This document shows, one piece after another, positions 35,042 to 44,200 of a DNA stretch of 64,000 nt. A program made the translations under genes and the position numbers. Origin of the DNA: Mycolicibacterium cosmeticum (GTDB lineage Bacteria; Actinomycetota; Actinomycetes; Mycobacteriales; Mycobacteriaceae); assembly GCA_016197365.1 (NCBI GenBank), contig JACPVS010000010.1:217948-281947 (forward strand), given 5' to 3'. The notes under the pieces are model-generated. The model was not told where the DNA came from, did not search any database, and worked only from the letters and a program-made list of their open reading frames with translations. How positions within the stretch are numbered: position 1 is the first letter of the stretch; each line of letters opens with the position of its first letter.

Positions 35042-35326
35042 TCAGCGCGACTTTCCCTGGATCTCAAGAATTTTCGGCCGGACGTCGACGAGGTAGACAC
35101 CCGCCGCACACGCGCAGATCGCCGCACCGAACGCGTCGCGCATCAGCAGGCCGAGCAGGACGCCGCCGGCCAGGATGAGCAACCACACCGGCTTCGTGAG
35201 CTTTCCCGCGGCGGTGTACGCGTCGGTCCGTTGGATGGCGGCATGCACAAATGAATAGACACCGACCAGGACGACGATCCCGACCAGCACAAACATAATG
35301 GCACCCGCCAGGTCTGCAAGCATCAC
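35042..35326 (-). CDS. small two-helix membrane protein (Rv0476 homologue)
   Basis: A 94-residue membrane protein with two or three hydrophobic helices: [27 protein letters not shown] and [16 protein letters not shown], then [15 protein letters not shown]. The C-terminal segment ([12 protein letters not shown]) is basic, suggesting that it lies in the cytoplasm. Function is unknown. It lies between hbhA and the Rv0477 homologue in the syntenic order, with 4 bp to the next gene. Confidence 0.83.
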   Translation of the reverse strand: MMLADLAGAIMFVLVGIVVLVGVYSFVHAAIQRTDAYTAAGKLTKPVWLLILAGGVLLGLLMRDAFGAAICACAAGVYLVDVRPKILEIQGKSR

Positions 35327-35364
35327 ACTTGCAGCCTAGGCGGGTGCCATCGGATGCGTCGAAC

Positions 35365-36009
35365 TTACTTCTGGGTGACCTTCTTGGCCGGGGCCTTCTT
35401 GGCGGCCGGCGCGGCGGCCACGGGGGCGGCCTTCTTGGCCGGGGCGGCCTTCTTGGCGGGCACGGCCTTCTTGACCGGGGCGGTGGCCTTCTCGCCGGCC
35501 TTCTCGACCCGCTTCGGCAGTTCCACGCCGACCAGCTTGGCGGCACGCTCGCCCACGGCGCGGGTCTGCGACGCCACGGTGCCCAGCGCGTCCTGGGTCA
35601 GCTCGACGGCCTGATCGGTGACCTCTTCGAAGCGGCCTGCGGCCTCTTCCAGAGCCGGCTGGTTGCGCAGGCGCTCCAGGGCGGCCTCGCCGCGCTCGAC
35701 CAGCTTGTTGTACGTGGCCTGCGCCTCGTCGGTGTACTTCTCGGCGGCCTTGCGCAGTTCGTCCGAGGTGAGCTTGTCGCGCAGCTCCTCGAACTGGGTC
35801 GGCAGCTCTTCCTGAATCTTCGTCAGGCGGGCACGGCCCTCTTCGACGCGGCCCTGGGCGTCGGTGCGCGCATCCTCGGCACGCTCACGCAGGCTGGCGA
35901 CGATCTCGTTGACGGTGGCCAGCGCCAGGTCGGCGGCGCCGACGGCGGCAAGCAGCGGGGCCTTGAGGTCCTCGATGGTCGGCTGGGCCTTTTCGGTCTT
36001 CTCGGTCAT
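35365..36009 (-). CDS. hbhA: heparin-binding hemagglutinin (HbhA)
   Basis: A 214-residue surface adhesin and lipid-droplet-associated protein. The N-terminal ~150 residues form a long coiled coil ([20 protein letters not shown], then [21 protein letters not shown]). The C-terminal tail is Lys/Ala/Pro-rich (repeated [13 protein letters not shown] pattern), the heparin-binding site, often methylated in mycobacteria. ATG 36009 has an AAAGGA site seven bases upstream. The M. tuberculosis protein is 199 residues, so this tail is longer by repeat expansion. The XRE regulator ends 17 bp upstream. Confidence 0.95.
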   Translation of the reverse strand: MTEKTEKAQPTIEDLKAPLLAAVGAADLALATVNEIVASLRERAEDARTDAQGRVEEGRARLTKIQEELPTQFEELRDKLTSDELRKAAEKYTDEAQATYNKLVERGEAALERLRNQPALEEAAGRFEEVTDQAVELTQDALGTVASQTRAVGERAAKLVGVELPKRVEKAGEKATAPVKKAVPAKKAAPAKKAAPVAAAPAAKKAPAKKVTQK

Positions 36010-36026
36010 GGTTGTTCCTTTCAAGA

Positions 36027-36596
36027 TCAGCTGAGTGATGTTGGTGATTCGGTGGTTGATTCTGTTGTCGTAGCTTGAGATTCAGACGTGGGCGGCACCC
36101 CTTCCGCTTTCCCCTCAGCGCCGGATTCGGCTTCCGCTTCGGCCTCGTTCTGCTGGCAGAACGACGTGTAGATGTCGAGCAGCACCTGTTTCTGCCGCTC
36201 GGTGATCGCGTTGTCTCCGATGATCGCGTCACGTACCTGACTACCCTCGGACGGCTCGAGAATCCCGGCCTGCACGTACAACACCTCGGCTGAGACGCGC
36301 AGTGCCTTGGCAATCTGGCTGAGCACATCGGCCGACGGTTTGCGCAGTCCCCGCTCGATCTGGCTGAGGTAGGGATTGCTGACGCCGGCCTTCTCCGCGA
36401 GTTGACGCACCGAAACCTGCGCCGCCTCACGCTGAGCACGGATGAAGCTGCCGATATCGGACGCGGCGTTGCTCACCACTTCGACGATCTTCTCGTTGGC
36501 TACGACGGCAACTATCTTGTCGCTTCCAGCGATCCCGTCGCTGCCGGCGATCCTCTCGTTGCCCACAGCCGAAGCAGAATCTTCGTTCTGCGACAT
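36027..36596 (-). CDS. XRE-family transcriptional regulator (Rv0474 homologue)
   Basis: A 189-residue regulator with a Ser/Asp-rich N-terminus, an XRE helix-turn-helix at about residues 55–105 ([30 protein letters not shown]) and a C-terminal acidic/Ser/Thr tail ([16 protein letters not shown]). The M. tuberculosis homologue Rv0474 is reported as a copper-responsive regulator; no Cys-rich metal site other than one Cys in SFCQQNE is seen here. ATG 36596 follows a GAGG site; an in-frame ATG 33 bases earlier is possible. hbhA is next downstream. A palindrome lies upstream and may be its operator. Confidence 0.9.
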   Translation of the reverse strand: MSQNEDSASAVGNERIAGSDGIAGSDKIVAVVANEKIVEVVSNAASDIGSFIRAQREAAQVSVRQLAEKAGVSNPYLSQIERGLRKPSADVLSQIAKALRVSAEVLYVQAGILEPSEGSQVRDAIIGDNAITERQKQVLLDIYTSFCQQNEAEAEAESGAEGKAEGVPPTSESQATTTESTTESPTSLS

Positions 36597-36649
36597 CTGA
36601 GCCTCGATCCGTCGGGTTCCTGCTGGCACAACCCACGGTACGACCGAGT

Positions 36650-36675
36650 GCTAGCTATTGCAAGCACTTGCTAGC
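36650..36675. promoter_or_regulatory. palindromic candidate operator upstream of the Rv0474 homologue
   Basis: The core GCAAG-CA-CTTGC (36660–36671) is a perfect inverted repeat. It is flanked by GCTAGC at 36650–36655 and again at 36670–36675. It lies 54–79 bp upstream of the XRE gene start and just after the DUF445 stop codon (36681–36683). As an XRE regulator sits right behind it, an autoregulatory operator is likely but untested. Confidence 0.5.
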
Positions 36676-36680
36676 AGGGC

Positions 36681-38000
36681 TCAGAAAAGTAGCTGCGCTA
36701 CCGAATAGATGACCAGGCCCGCCAGCGAACCGACCACCGTGCCGTTGATCCGGATAAATTGCAGGTCACGGCCCACGTGCAGTTCGATCCGGCGACTGGC
36801 CTCGTCGGCGTCCCACCGCTCGATCGTCTCGGTGATGATCGCTGTGATCTCCGTCCCATACTGGGAAACCAGGTGCTGAGCAGCCCGGATGATCCAGCTG
36901 TCCACCTTGTCGCGCAGCTCGGCGTCATCACGCAACGACTCCCCGATGCGCACCACCGAATCGGCGATCCGGGTGCGCAGCGCCGAGGACGGATCGTCCA
37001 CCGACTCCAGGACGATGCGCTTGGCGGCGGTCCACGCCGTCTCGGCGGCCTTGGTCACTTCGTCACGCGCCATGACCTGCTCTTTGACCTTCTCGGCGCG
37101 CGCGATGGTGGCGTCGTCATGCTGCAGGTCGTCGGCGAACTCGAAGAGGAACTTCGTCGCCGACCGGCGCAATTCGTGATTGGGGTCGCGGCGCACCTTG
37201 TCGGTGAAATCCATCAGCTCGCGGTGGATGCGCTCGCCGACCAGGTGGTCCACCCAGCGCGGCGACCAGGTGGGCGAATCACGCTCGATGACCCGCTCGA
37301 TCACCTCACCCGAGTTCAGCGACCACTGGAACGCCCGATCGGCCAGCAGCTGGAGCAGTGCCTCCTGCCGCTGCTCGGCCAGCAGGCCGGACAGCACCCG
37401 GCCAACCGGTGGCCCCCACTGCGGTTCGGCGATGCGTTTGACGATCATCCGGTCCAGGACATGCTGGACGTCCTCGTCGCGCAGCATCTCGACCAGCACC
37501 CGCAGCACCGTGGACGCCTCGGCGGCCACCCGTTCGGCGTGGCTGTATTCGGACAGCCACTTGCCCACCCGGCCCGCGACCTGGGCGTCGCCCAGCTTCG
37601 TCGCCACCACCTCGGCAGACATGAAGTTCTCCCGCACGAAGGTGCCCAGCCCCTCACCGAGCTGGTCCTTCTTGCGCTTGATGATCGCGGTGTGCGGAAT
37701 GGGTATACCCAGTGGGTGCTTGAACAGCGCTGTCACCGCGAACCAGTCGGCCAGCGCGCCGATCATCCCCGCCTCGGCGGCCGCCCGGACGTAACCGACC
37801 CACTCGCCTGCGCCGCGGGACTGGGCCCACGTGGAGACGAGGAAGATCACCGTCGCCCCGATCAGGAACCCGAGCGCGACGGCTTTCATCCGCCTCAGGC
37901 CACGGCGGCGTTCACGGTCTGCTTCGGAGTCCGAGCCCGCCAATGATGCGGCGAAACTTGCCGTCAACGAGGGCGGGCTGGGAGCTGGTCTGTGCGCCAC
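36681..38000 (-). CDS. DUF445 membrane protein (Rv0473 homologue)
   Basis: A 439-residue membrane protein of the DUF445 family. Residues ~35–110 hold three hydrophobic helices (AVALGFLIGATVIFLVSTW, AAAEAGMIGALADWFAVTALF, and a segment near the end), and the central region is mostly helical and charged. The family signature AGMIGALADWFAVTALFKHPLGIPIPHTAII is present. The C-terminus ends in a hydrophobic GTVVGSLAGLVIYSVAQLLF. Function is unknown; it is conserved as Rv0473. It is divergent from the TetR gene at 38086. Confidence 0.88.
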   Translation of the reverse strand: MAHRPAPSPPSLTASFAASLAGSDSEADRERRRGLRRMKAVALGFLIGATVIFLVSTWAQSRGAGEWVGYVRAAAEAGMIGALADWFAVTALFKHPLGIPIPHTAIIKRKKDQLGEGLGTFVRENFMSAEVVATKLGDAQVAGRVGKWLSEYSHAERVAAEASTVLRVLVEMLRDEDVQHVLDRMIVKRIAEPQWGPPVGRVLSGLLAEQRQEALLQLLADRAFQWSLNSGEVIERVIERDSPTWSPRWVDHLVGERIHRELMDFTDKVRRDPNHELRRSATKFLFEFADDLQHDDATIARAEKVKEQVMARDEVTKAAETAWTAAKRIVLESVDDPSSALRTRIADSVVRIGESLRDDAELRDKVDSWIIRAAQHLVSQYGTEITAIITETIERWDADEASRRIELHVGRDLQFIRINGTVVGSLAGLVIYSVAQLLF

Positions 38001-38085
38001 CCCTCCATCATCCGCTACCGCGCCACCGGCGCGCGGCAGGCGATCGACCGCAGGGCCGGAACCACCGTATTATCAAGGCGACCTA

Positions 38086-38799
38086 GTGAACGGACCTTCA
38101 CGGACAGTGGCACAGCAGAGCTCGGCGGCAGCGGTAAAAACCGATGGCCGTAAACGACGCTGGCATCAGCACAAGGTGGACCGTCGTAATGAGCTCGTAG
38201 ACGGCACCCTCGGAGCGATTCGCCAGCGGGGCAGCAACGTCAGCATGGACGAGATCGCCGCCGAGATCGGCGTGTCCAAGACGGTGCTGTACCGCTACTT
38301 CGTCGACAAGAACGACCTCACCACCGCGGTGATGATGCGCTTCGCGCAGACCACCCTGATCCCGAACATGGCGGCGGCGCTGTCCTCGACGTCCGACGGG
38401 TACGCGCTGGTGCGCGAGATCATCCGGGTGTACGTCGACACCGTGGCCGCCGAACCCGAGACCTACCGGTTCGTGATGTCGAACAACTCGGCCAGCCGCA
38501 CCAAGGCCATCGCCGACTCCGAACAGATCATCGCCCGCATGCTGGCCGTCATGCTGCGCCGACGGATGCAGCTCAACGGGATGGACACCCAGGGCGTGGA
38601 GGCGTGGGCGTTCATGATCGTCGGCGGCGTTCAGTTGGCCACCCACTCCTGGATGTCGAACCCGCGGATGACCACCGACGAGCTGATCGACTATCTGACG
38701 ATGCTGTCCTGGAGCGCGCTGTGCGGGATCGTCGAAGTCGGCGGCTCGCTTGACACGTTCAACTCACTGCCGCATCCGTCACCCACATTGCCTGCATAA
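38086..38799 (+). CDS. TetR-family transcriptional regulator (Rv0472c homologue)
   Basis: A 237-residue TetR-type repressor. The DNA-binding helix-turn-helix is at about residues 47–77: VSMDEIAAEIGVSKTVLYRYFVDKNDL. A helical ligand-binding domain of about 150 residues follows (IREIIRVYVDTVAAEPETYRF, then RRRMQLNGMDTQGVEAWAFMIVGG). GTG 38086 follows an AAGGCG site; GTG 38107 is the alternative. Its TGA/TAA end is 17 bp before PPK2 on the same strand, suggesting co-transcription. The DUF445 gene is divergent, so the shared 85-bp region may hold its operator. Ligand and targets unknown. Confidence 0.9.
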   Translation: MNGPSRTVAQQSSAAAVKTDGRKRRWHQHKVDRRNELVDGTLGAIRQRGSNVSMDEIAAEIGVSKTVLYRYFVDKNDLTTAVMMRFAQTTLIPNMAAALSSTSDGYALVREIIRVYVDTVAAEPETYRFVMSNNSASRTKAIADSEQIIARMLAVMLRRRMQLNGMDTQGVEAWAFMIVGGVQLATHSWMSNPRMTTDELIDYLTMLSWSALCGIVEVGGSLDTFNSLPHPSPTLPA

Positions 38800-38816
38800 C
38801 TGCTTGACTGGCGGCC

Positions 38817-39683
38817 ATGAGTACCGACTCGGACCTGCCGGCGCTGTGGACCCACGAGCCGCACACGCATCTGGAATTCAAGCCCGGTGACACGGTCGCC
38901 CGGATCGACCCCGATGCCACACCGGGTTTCGTCGGATCCAAGCGCGATGCGCCGGTGCTGCAGGCCGAACGCAACATCCGGTTCGCCGAACTGCAGGAGA
39001 TGCTCTACGCCAACAGCCGCGCCGGCGACACCCGATCCCTGCTGCTGGTGTTGCAGGGCATGGACACCGCGGGCAAGGGCGGCATCGTCAAACACGTTGT
39101 GGGAGCGGGCAATCCACAAGGTATCGACTACGCGAGCTTCGGCAAGCCGACCGAGGAGGAGCTGGCCCACCACTACCTGTGGCGGATCCGTAACTCTCTG
39201 CCTGCGCCCGGTCACGTCGGGGTGTTCGACCGCTCCCATTACGAGGACGTGCTGATCGTCCGCGTGCACGACCTGGTGCCGCCGGAGGTGTGGGGCGTCC
39301 GCTACGACGAGATCAACGCCTTCGAGAAGGAGCTGGTCGACGCCGGCACCAAGATCGTCAAGGTCGCGATGTTCGTCTCACTCGACGAGCAGAAGAAGCG
39401 TCTCGCCGAGCGCCTGGACCGGCCGGACAAGTTCTGGAAGTACAACCCCGCCGACATCGACGAGCGCCTGCTGTGGCCCAAGTACCAGGAGGCCTACCAG
39501 GCGATGCTCGACAAGACGTCGACCGACTACGCGCCCTGGCACGTCATCCCGTGCAACCGGAAGTGGTACAGCCGGCTGGCCATCCTGGAGCTGCTGATCG
39601 AGGCGCTCAAGGAGTTCAACCTCGCCTGGCCGCCCGCCGACTTCGACGTCAAGGCCGAGAAGAAGCGGCTCGCGAAGGCCTGA
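38817..39683 (+). CDS. polyphosphate kinase 2 family protein
   Basis: A 288-residue PPK2 that transfers phosphate between polyphosphate and nucleotides, most likely polyP-dependent phosphorylation of NMP or NDP. The Walker A motif is LQGMDTAGKGGIVKHVV near residue 81, the lid region begins at FGKPTEEELAHHYLWRI, and Walker B is VFDRSHYEDVLIVRVH near residue 142. The C-terminal SRLAILELLIEALKEFNLAWPPADFDV and a basic tail complete the fold. Length fits the short one-domain PPK2s. It follows the TetR by 17 bp. I do not know a PPK2 at this locus in M. tuberculosis, where its PPK2 (Rv3232c) is elsewhere. Confidence 0.93.
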   Translation: MSTDSDLPALWTHEPHTHLEFKPGDTVARIDPDATPGFVGSKRDAPVLQAERNIRFAELQEMLYANSRAGDTRSLLLVLQGMDTAGKGGIVKHVVGAGNPQGIDYASFGKPTEEELAHHYLWRIRNSLPAPGHVGVFDRSHYEDVLIVRVHDLVPPEVWGVRYDEINAFEKELVDAGTKIVKVAMFVSLDEQKKRLAERLDRPDKFWKYNPADIDERLLWPKYQEAYQAMLDKTSTDYAPWHVIPCNRKWYSRLAILELLIEALKEFNLAWPPADFDVKAEKKRLAKA

Positions 39684-39710
39684 CCCGTCCCTGGCGCCGC
39701 GCCGACACGT

Positions 39711-39766
39711 CGAGGGTGCACCCAGATCGCTCGCGAAGGCGAAATTGCGATCTGGATGCACCCTCG
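39711..39766. terminator. 20-bp-stem hairpin between convergent PPK2 and umaA genes
   Basis: The arms 39711–39730 and 39747–39766 are complementary at 19 of 20 positions, with a 16-base loop. It lies in the spacer of two convergent genes (PPK2 stop at 39683, umaA stop at 39783), where it can serve both strands. There is no U-tract, which is usual for mycobacterial hairpin terminators. Confidence 0.7.
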
Positions 39767-39782
39767 GCGCGTTGAGAAAGCC

Positions 39783-40761
<979 letters not shown>

Positions 40762-40773
40762 TACTTCCCCGCC

Positions 40774-41628
40774 CTAGTACGTGTAGAAGCCCTGGCCCGA
40801 TTTCTTGCCCAACTGACCGGCCTCCACCATGCGGAGCAGCAGCGGCGGCGGCCCGTACAACGGCTCCTTGAATTCCTCGTACATCTTGTCCGCGATCAGC
40901 TTCAGCGTGTCGAGACCGACCAGGTCCGACAACCGCAGCGGGCCCATGGGGTGCGACAACCCGCCGACGACGGCCTTGTCGACGTCCTCGATCGTGGCGA
41001 AGCCCGCTTCCACCATGCGGATGGCGGCCAGCAGGTACGGCACCAGCAGCGCGTTGACGACGAATCCTGATCGGTCCGAGCAGCGCACGACCTGCTTACC
41101 CAGCACTTTGCCAGCGAATTCCTCGGTGCGCGTCAGCGCGTCGTCCGAGGTGACCAGCGTCGAGATCAGCTCGACCAGCGGCAGGACGGGCACCGGGTTG
41201 AAGAAGTGCAGACCCAGCACGCGCTGCGGGTTCTTGGTGGCTGCCGCGATCTTCATGATCGGGATGCTGGAGGTGTTCGACGCGAGCACGGCGTCCGGAT
41301 CGGTGACGATCGCGTCGAGCTCGGCGAAGACCTTGGTCTTCACCTTGTCGTCCTCGATGATCGCCTCGATCACCAGCTGCCGGTCGGCGAGATCGGTCAT
41401 CTCCGTGGTGAAGGACAGCCGGCCGAACGCTGCATCGCGATCTTCCTGGCTGAGCTTGCCCTTGGCGGCGGCGCGGTCCAGCGACGCGATGATGCGGGCC
41501 TTGCCGGACTCCAGGAATTCGGCGGCCTGCTCGTAGACGACGACCTGTGCACCGGCCTTGGCGCACACCTCGGCGATACCGCCGCCCATCTGCCCGGCGC
41601 CGATGACGCCGACTCGCTCAATAGTCAC
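40774..41628 (-). CDS. fadB2: 3-hydroxybutyryl-CoA dehydrogenase
   Basis: A 284-residue NAD-dependent dehydrogenase converting 3-hydroxyacyl-CoA to 3-ketoacyl-CoA. The Rossmann loop is VGVIGAGQMGGGIAEVCA. The catalytic His is in LGLHFFNPVPVLPLVELI (about residue 140) and the Asn in the NPV pair; the Cys in DRSGFVVNALLVPYL and the C-terminal HMGPLRLSDLVGLDTL-like segment (as LSHPMGPLRLSDLVGLD) are also typical. The GTG at 41628 has a GGAGAG site. It is 149 bp downstream of icl1, separated by a strong terminator hairpin and a tandem repeat. Confidence 0.95.
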   Translation of the reverse strand: MTIERVGVIGAGQMGGGIAEVCAKAGAQVVVYEQAAEFLESGKARIIASLDRAAAKGKLSQEDRDAAFGRLSFTTEMTDLADRQLVIEAIIEDDKVKTKVFAELDAIVTDPDAVLASNTSSIPIMKIAAATKNPQRVLGLHFFNPVPVLPLVELISTLVTSDDALTRTEEFAGKVLGKQVVRCSDRSGFVVNALLVPYLLAAIRMVEAGFATIEDVDKAVVGGLSHPMGPLRLSDLVGLDTLKLIADKMYEEFKEPLYGPPPLLLRMVEAGQLGKKSGQGFYTY

Positions 41629-41653
41629 TGCTCTCCTCAAACTCCCGTTACGG

Positions 41654-41692
41654 CGTCAGGCCCCGCCCGCATGACGCGGACGGGGCCTGACG
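41654..41692. terminator. strong hairpin downstream of icl1
   Basis: A perfect 12-bp stem, CGTCAGGCCCCG / CGGGGCCTGACG (41654–41665 and 41681–41692), extended by four more pairs (CCGC/GCGG) around a 5-base loop. It lies between the icl1 stop (41778) and fadB2, 86 bp after the icl1 stop on the minus strand, and most likely ends the icl1 transcript. Confidence 0.8.
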
Positions 41693-41706
41693 TTATCAAC
41701 ACACGA

Positions 41707-41784
41707 CTCAGTGGCTCCGGCTATCGGTTCCACTCGCTTCGCTCAGTGGCTCCGGCTATCGGTTCCACTCGCTTCGCTCAGTGG
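41707..41784. repeat. tandem 35-bp repeat at the 3' end of icl1
   Basis: Two exact 35-bp copies run 41707–41741 and 41742–41776, and the first eight bases (CTCAGTGG) recur at 41777–41784. Each copy contains AGTGG and CCACT, which can pair over 14 bases. The partial copy contains the icl1 stop codon (41778–41780). The layout, duplicated hairpin unit meeting a stop codon, is like that of the 29-bp repeat at 4381–4448, although the sequences differ. Confidence 0.8.
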
Positions 41785-43064
41785 AACTGGCCCTCTTCGG
41801 TCGAACCCGCGAGCGCGGTGGTCGAGCTGGTCGGATCAACCGTGGTGGCGATCCGGTCGAAGTAGCCGGCGCCGACCTCACGCTGGTGCTTGGTGGCGGT
41901 GTAACCGCGCTCCTCGGCGGCGAACTCGCGCTCCTGCAGCTCGACGTAGGCGCTCATCTGGTTGCGGGCGTAGCCGTGAGCCAGATCGAACATCGAGTAG
42001 TTGAGGGCGTGGAAGCCGGCCAGGGTGATGAACTGGAACTTGAAGCCCATCGCGCCCAGCTCGTTCTGGAACTTGGCGATGGTCGCGTCGTCCAGGTGCT
42101 GCTTCCAGTTGAACGACGGCGAGCAGTTGTAGGCCAGCATCTGGTCGGGGAAGTCCGCCTTGACGGCCTCGGCGAACTTCTTGGCCAGCGCCAGGTCCGG
42201 GGTGCCGGTCTCCATCCAGATCAGATCGGAGTACGGGGCGTACGCCTTGGCGCGGGCGATGCAGGGCTCCACACCGTTGGTGACGTGGTAGAAGCCTTCC
42301 TTGGTCCGCTCACCGGTGACGAACGGGCGGTCGCGCTCGTCGACGTCGGAGGTCAGCAGCGTGGCGGCCTCGGCGTCGGTGCGGGCGATGACCAGGGTCG
42401 GGACATCGGCGACGTCCGCGGCCAGACGGGCCGAGGTCAGCGTGCGGATGTGCTGCTGGGTCGGGATCAGCACCTTGCCACCGAGGTGGCCACACTTCTT
42501 CTCCGAGGCCAGCTGGTCTTCCCAGTGCGAACCGGCGACACCGGCGGCGATCATGGCCTTCTGCAGCTCGTAGACGTTGAGCGCGCCACCGAAGCCGGCC
42601 TCACCGTCGGCGACGATCGGGGCCAGCCAGTTCTCCACCGAGGTGTCACCCTCGACCTTGGCGATCTGGTCGGCGCGCAGCAGCGCGTTGTTGATGCGGC
42701 GGATGACCTGCGGCACCGAGTTGGCCGGGTAGAGGCTCTGGTCCGGGTAGGTGTGGCCGGAGAGGTTCGCGTCACCGGCGACCTGCCACCCGGACAGGTA
42801 GATGGCCTTCAGACCCGCGCGGACCTGCTGCACGGCCTGGTTGCCGGTCAGCGCGCCCAGCGAGTTGACGTAGTCCATGTTGTGCAGCTGATCCCACAGC
42901 ACCTCGGCGCCGCGACGGGCCAGCGTGCTCTCCTCGACGACATGGCCCTGCAGGGCGACCACGTCCTCGGCGCTGTAGGTGCGCTCGATGCCCTTCCAGC
43001 GGGGGTTGGTGTTCCAGTCGTGCTGGATCTGCTCGGGGCTCTTCGGCGTGCCAACGGTGGACAT
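41778..43064 (-). CDS. icl1: isocitrate lyase
   Basis: A 428-residue isocitrate lyase of the short prokaryotic type, splitting isocitrate to glyoxylate and succinate in the glyoxylate shunt, and acting as methylisocitrate lyase in mycobacteria. The catalytic loop is [13 protein letters not shown] (with the KKCGH motif). Other blocks are [23 protein letters not shown] metal-binding (as [11 protein letters not shown]), [14 protein letters not shown] and [17 protein letters not shown] 43064 has an AAGGAGAG site. A RamB-type box lies 169–180 bp upstream. The stop codon touches a tandem repeat. Confidence 0.97.
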   Translation of the reverse strand: MSTVGTPKSPEQIQHDWNTNPRWKGIERTYSAEDVVALQGHVVEESTLARRGAEVLWDQLHNMDYVNSLGALTGNQAVQQVRAGLKAIYLSGWQVAGDANLSGHTYPDQSLYPANSVPQVIRRINNALLRADQIAKVEGDTSVENWLAPIVADGEAGFGGALNVYELQKAMIAAGVAGSHWEDQLASEKKCGHLGGKVLIPTQQHIRTLTSARLAADVADVPTLVIARTDAEAATLLTSDVDERDRPFVTGERTKEGFYHVTNGVEPCIARAKAYAPYSDLIWMETGTPDLALAKKFAEAVKADFPDQMLAYNCSPSFNWKQHLDDATIAKFQNELGAMGFKFQFITLAGFHALNYSMFDLAHGYARNQMSAYVELQEREFAAEERGYTATKHQREVGAGYFDRIATTVDPTSSTTALAGSTEEGQFH

Positions 43065-43232
43065 GGCTCTCCTTAACGGGTTAACAGGGTGCGGGTGTCG
43101 CTGCGGCCCTATCAACCCTCAGGTTGTTAATGCCACCGCGGCTTCGCTGGTGTGCTAATCCGAGGATGCCCTACTGCATATGCGCAGGTCCACCCGTTTC
43201 AGTTGCCAATTTTGGCTAACACTGAGCGCTAA

Positions 43233-43244
43233 GTTGCAAAGTTT
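43233..43244 (-). promoter_or_regulatory. candidate RamB box upstream of icl1
   Basis: On the minus strand the sequence reads AAACTTTGCAAC, close to the RamB consensus (A/C)AACTTTGCAAA described in Corynebacterium glutamicum. It is 169–180 bp upstream of the icl1 ATG, in a region AT-rich compared with its surroundings. RamB is known to control icl1 in M. tuberculosis, and ramB is encoded nearby. The rest of 43065–43338 holds no gene. Confidence 0.6.
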
Positions 43245-43338
43245 GCGAAGTTCGCGAACGCCTTGACCGGTTCAGAATTTACTCATCGGTAGCCAATTGC
43301 CGCTGGTCAGTACGCCCGTACTGTTAAACCTTCGGACC

Positions 43339-44136
43339 TCACCGAGCGAACAAGCTGGCGACCGCTTTGGTCTCCTCGCCCACCGCGTATGTGAGCGTTG
43401 TAACAGTCCGATCTGTCAGCTCCGGACCGAACTTGTCGGTCGATCCGGCCGGATAGACGTGCACCCTGATGTCCAGATCGTCGCCCAGCGCCACCGCCGA
43501 GTCGTGCTCGATGGTCACCCGCAGCGGCTCCTTGAGGAGTTCGGGCACGGTCGACAGGTAGTCCTCGACGACGCTCCAGTAGACCGAGTTGTTCATGTGG
43601 TCGAAGAGGTCGATGTCGGTGACGCGGACCGGGTACTTGCGCACCGCGACGGCATCCTCGGGGTTGCCGGCCTTCAGGTAGGCCTTCCACCGCAGCCGGT
43701 CGACGTCCGTCGTCCGCCGCAGGCCCGCCAGGAAGTCGTCGGAGATGCGTCCCGGGCTCTGCGTCTCGCGGCTGAAGCAGATCCAGAAGGCTTCCGATTC
43801 CACGAGACCGCCCTTGCGCCCATCGAGGCGCACCCGCATCTCGCACCACCGCGTCGAGGTCCCCGAACACCACCGCCGCAAGCGCAGCGTGTCGGGGAAT
43901 TCGATGGGCTCGATGATGTCGATCATGGTGCGCCGGACGATCCACGCCGGGTGCACCTCCTCGTAACCCATCTGCCGCAGCTGGTCCTGACCGACGTCTT
44001 GGATGTGCCGGGTGGCGCCGTCGAATCGCAGCCGGCCGTCCCGGTCCACGTCGGCCATGCGCAGCGGCCATTCGGTATCGAAAACGTCTGGGTGGCCGTC
44101 GGGCACGGGCATCATCATCTTCGCCAAACCGGTCAT
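43339..44136 (-). CDS. acyl-ACP thioesterase-like protein (Rv0466 homologue)
   Basis: A 265-residue protein with two hot-dog halves, FatA/FatB-like acyl-[acyl carrier protein] thioesterase family. The first half has EVHPAWIVRRTMIDIIEPIEF and RRWCSGTSTRWCEMRVRLDG. The second has VRVTDIDLFDHMNNSVYWSVVEDYL, where Asp and the following His-Met-Asn-Asn are the catalytic motif (about residue 185). ATG 44136 is used; an ATG at 44181 would lie within the RamB palindrome and adds only non-conserved residues. It is between icl1 and ramB, divergent from ramB. Confidence 0.9.
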   Translation of the reverse strand: MTGLAKMMMPVPDGHPDVFDTEWPLRMADVDRDGRLRFDGATRHIQDVGQDQLRQMGYEEVHPAWIVRRTMIDIIEPIEFPDTLRLRRWCSGTSTRWCEMRVRLDGRKGGLVESEAFWICFSRETQSPGRISDDFLAGLRRTTDVDRLRWKAYLKAGNPEDAVAVRKYPVRVTDIDLFDHMNNSVYWSVVEDYLSTVPELLKEPLRVTIEHDSAVALGDDLDIRVHVYPAGSTDKFGPELTDRTVTTLTYAVGEETKAVASLFAR

Positions 44137-44159
44137 GAAGTACATAGTGGTCTGCGAAC

Positions 44160-44182
44160 AATGCAAAGCCAATCTTTGCATT
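44160..44182. promoter_or_regulatory. perfect palindrome with RamB-like half-sites in front of ramB
   Basis: AATGCAAAG (44160–44168) and CTTTGCATT (44174–44182) are perfect 9-bp inverted arms around CCAAT. The half-site carries the CTTTGCA core of the RamB box. The palindrome sits 19 bp before the ramB GTG (44201) and 24 bp before the divergent Rv0466-like ATG (44136), so a protein bound here would affect both genes. RamB is autoregulated in corynebacteria, so it is the likely ligand. Confidence 0.65.
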
Positions 44183-44200
44183 GCTCACTACCCTGGACGG

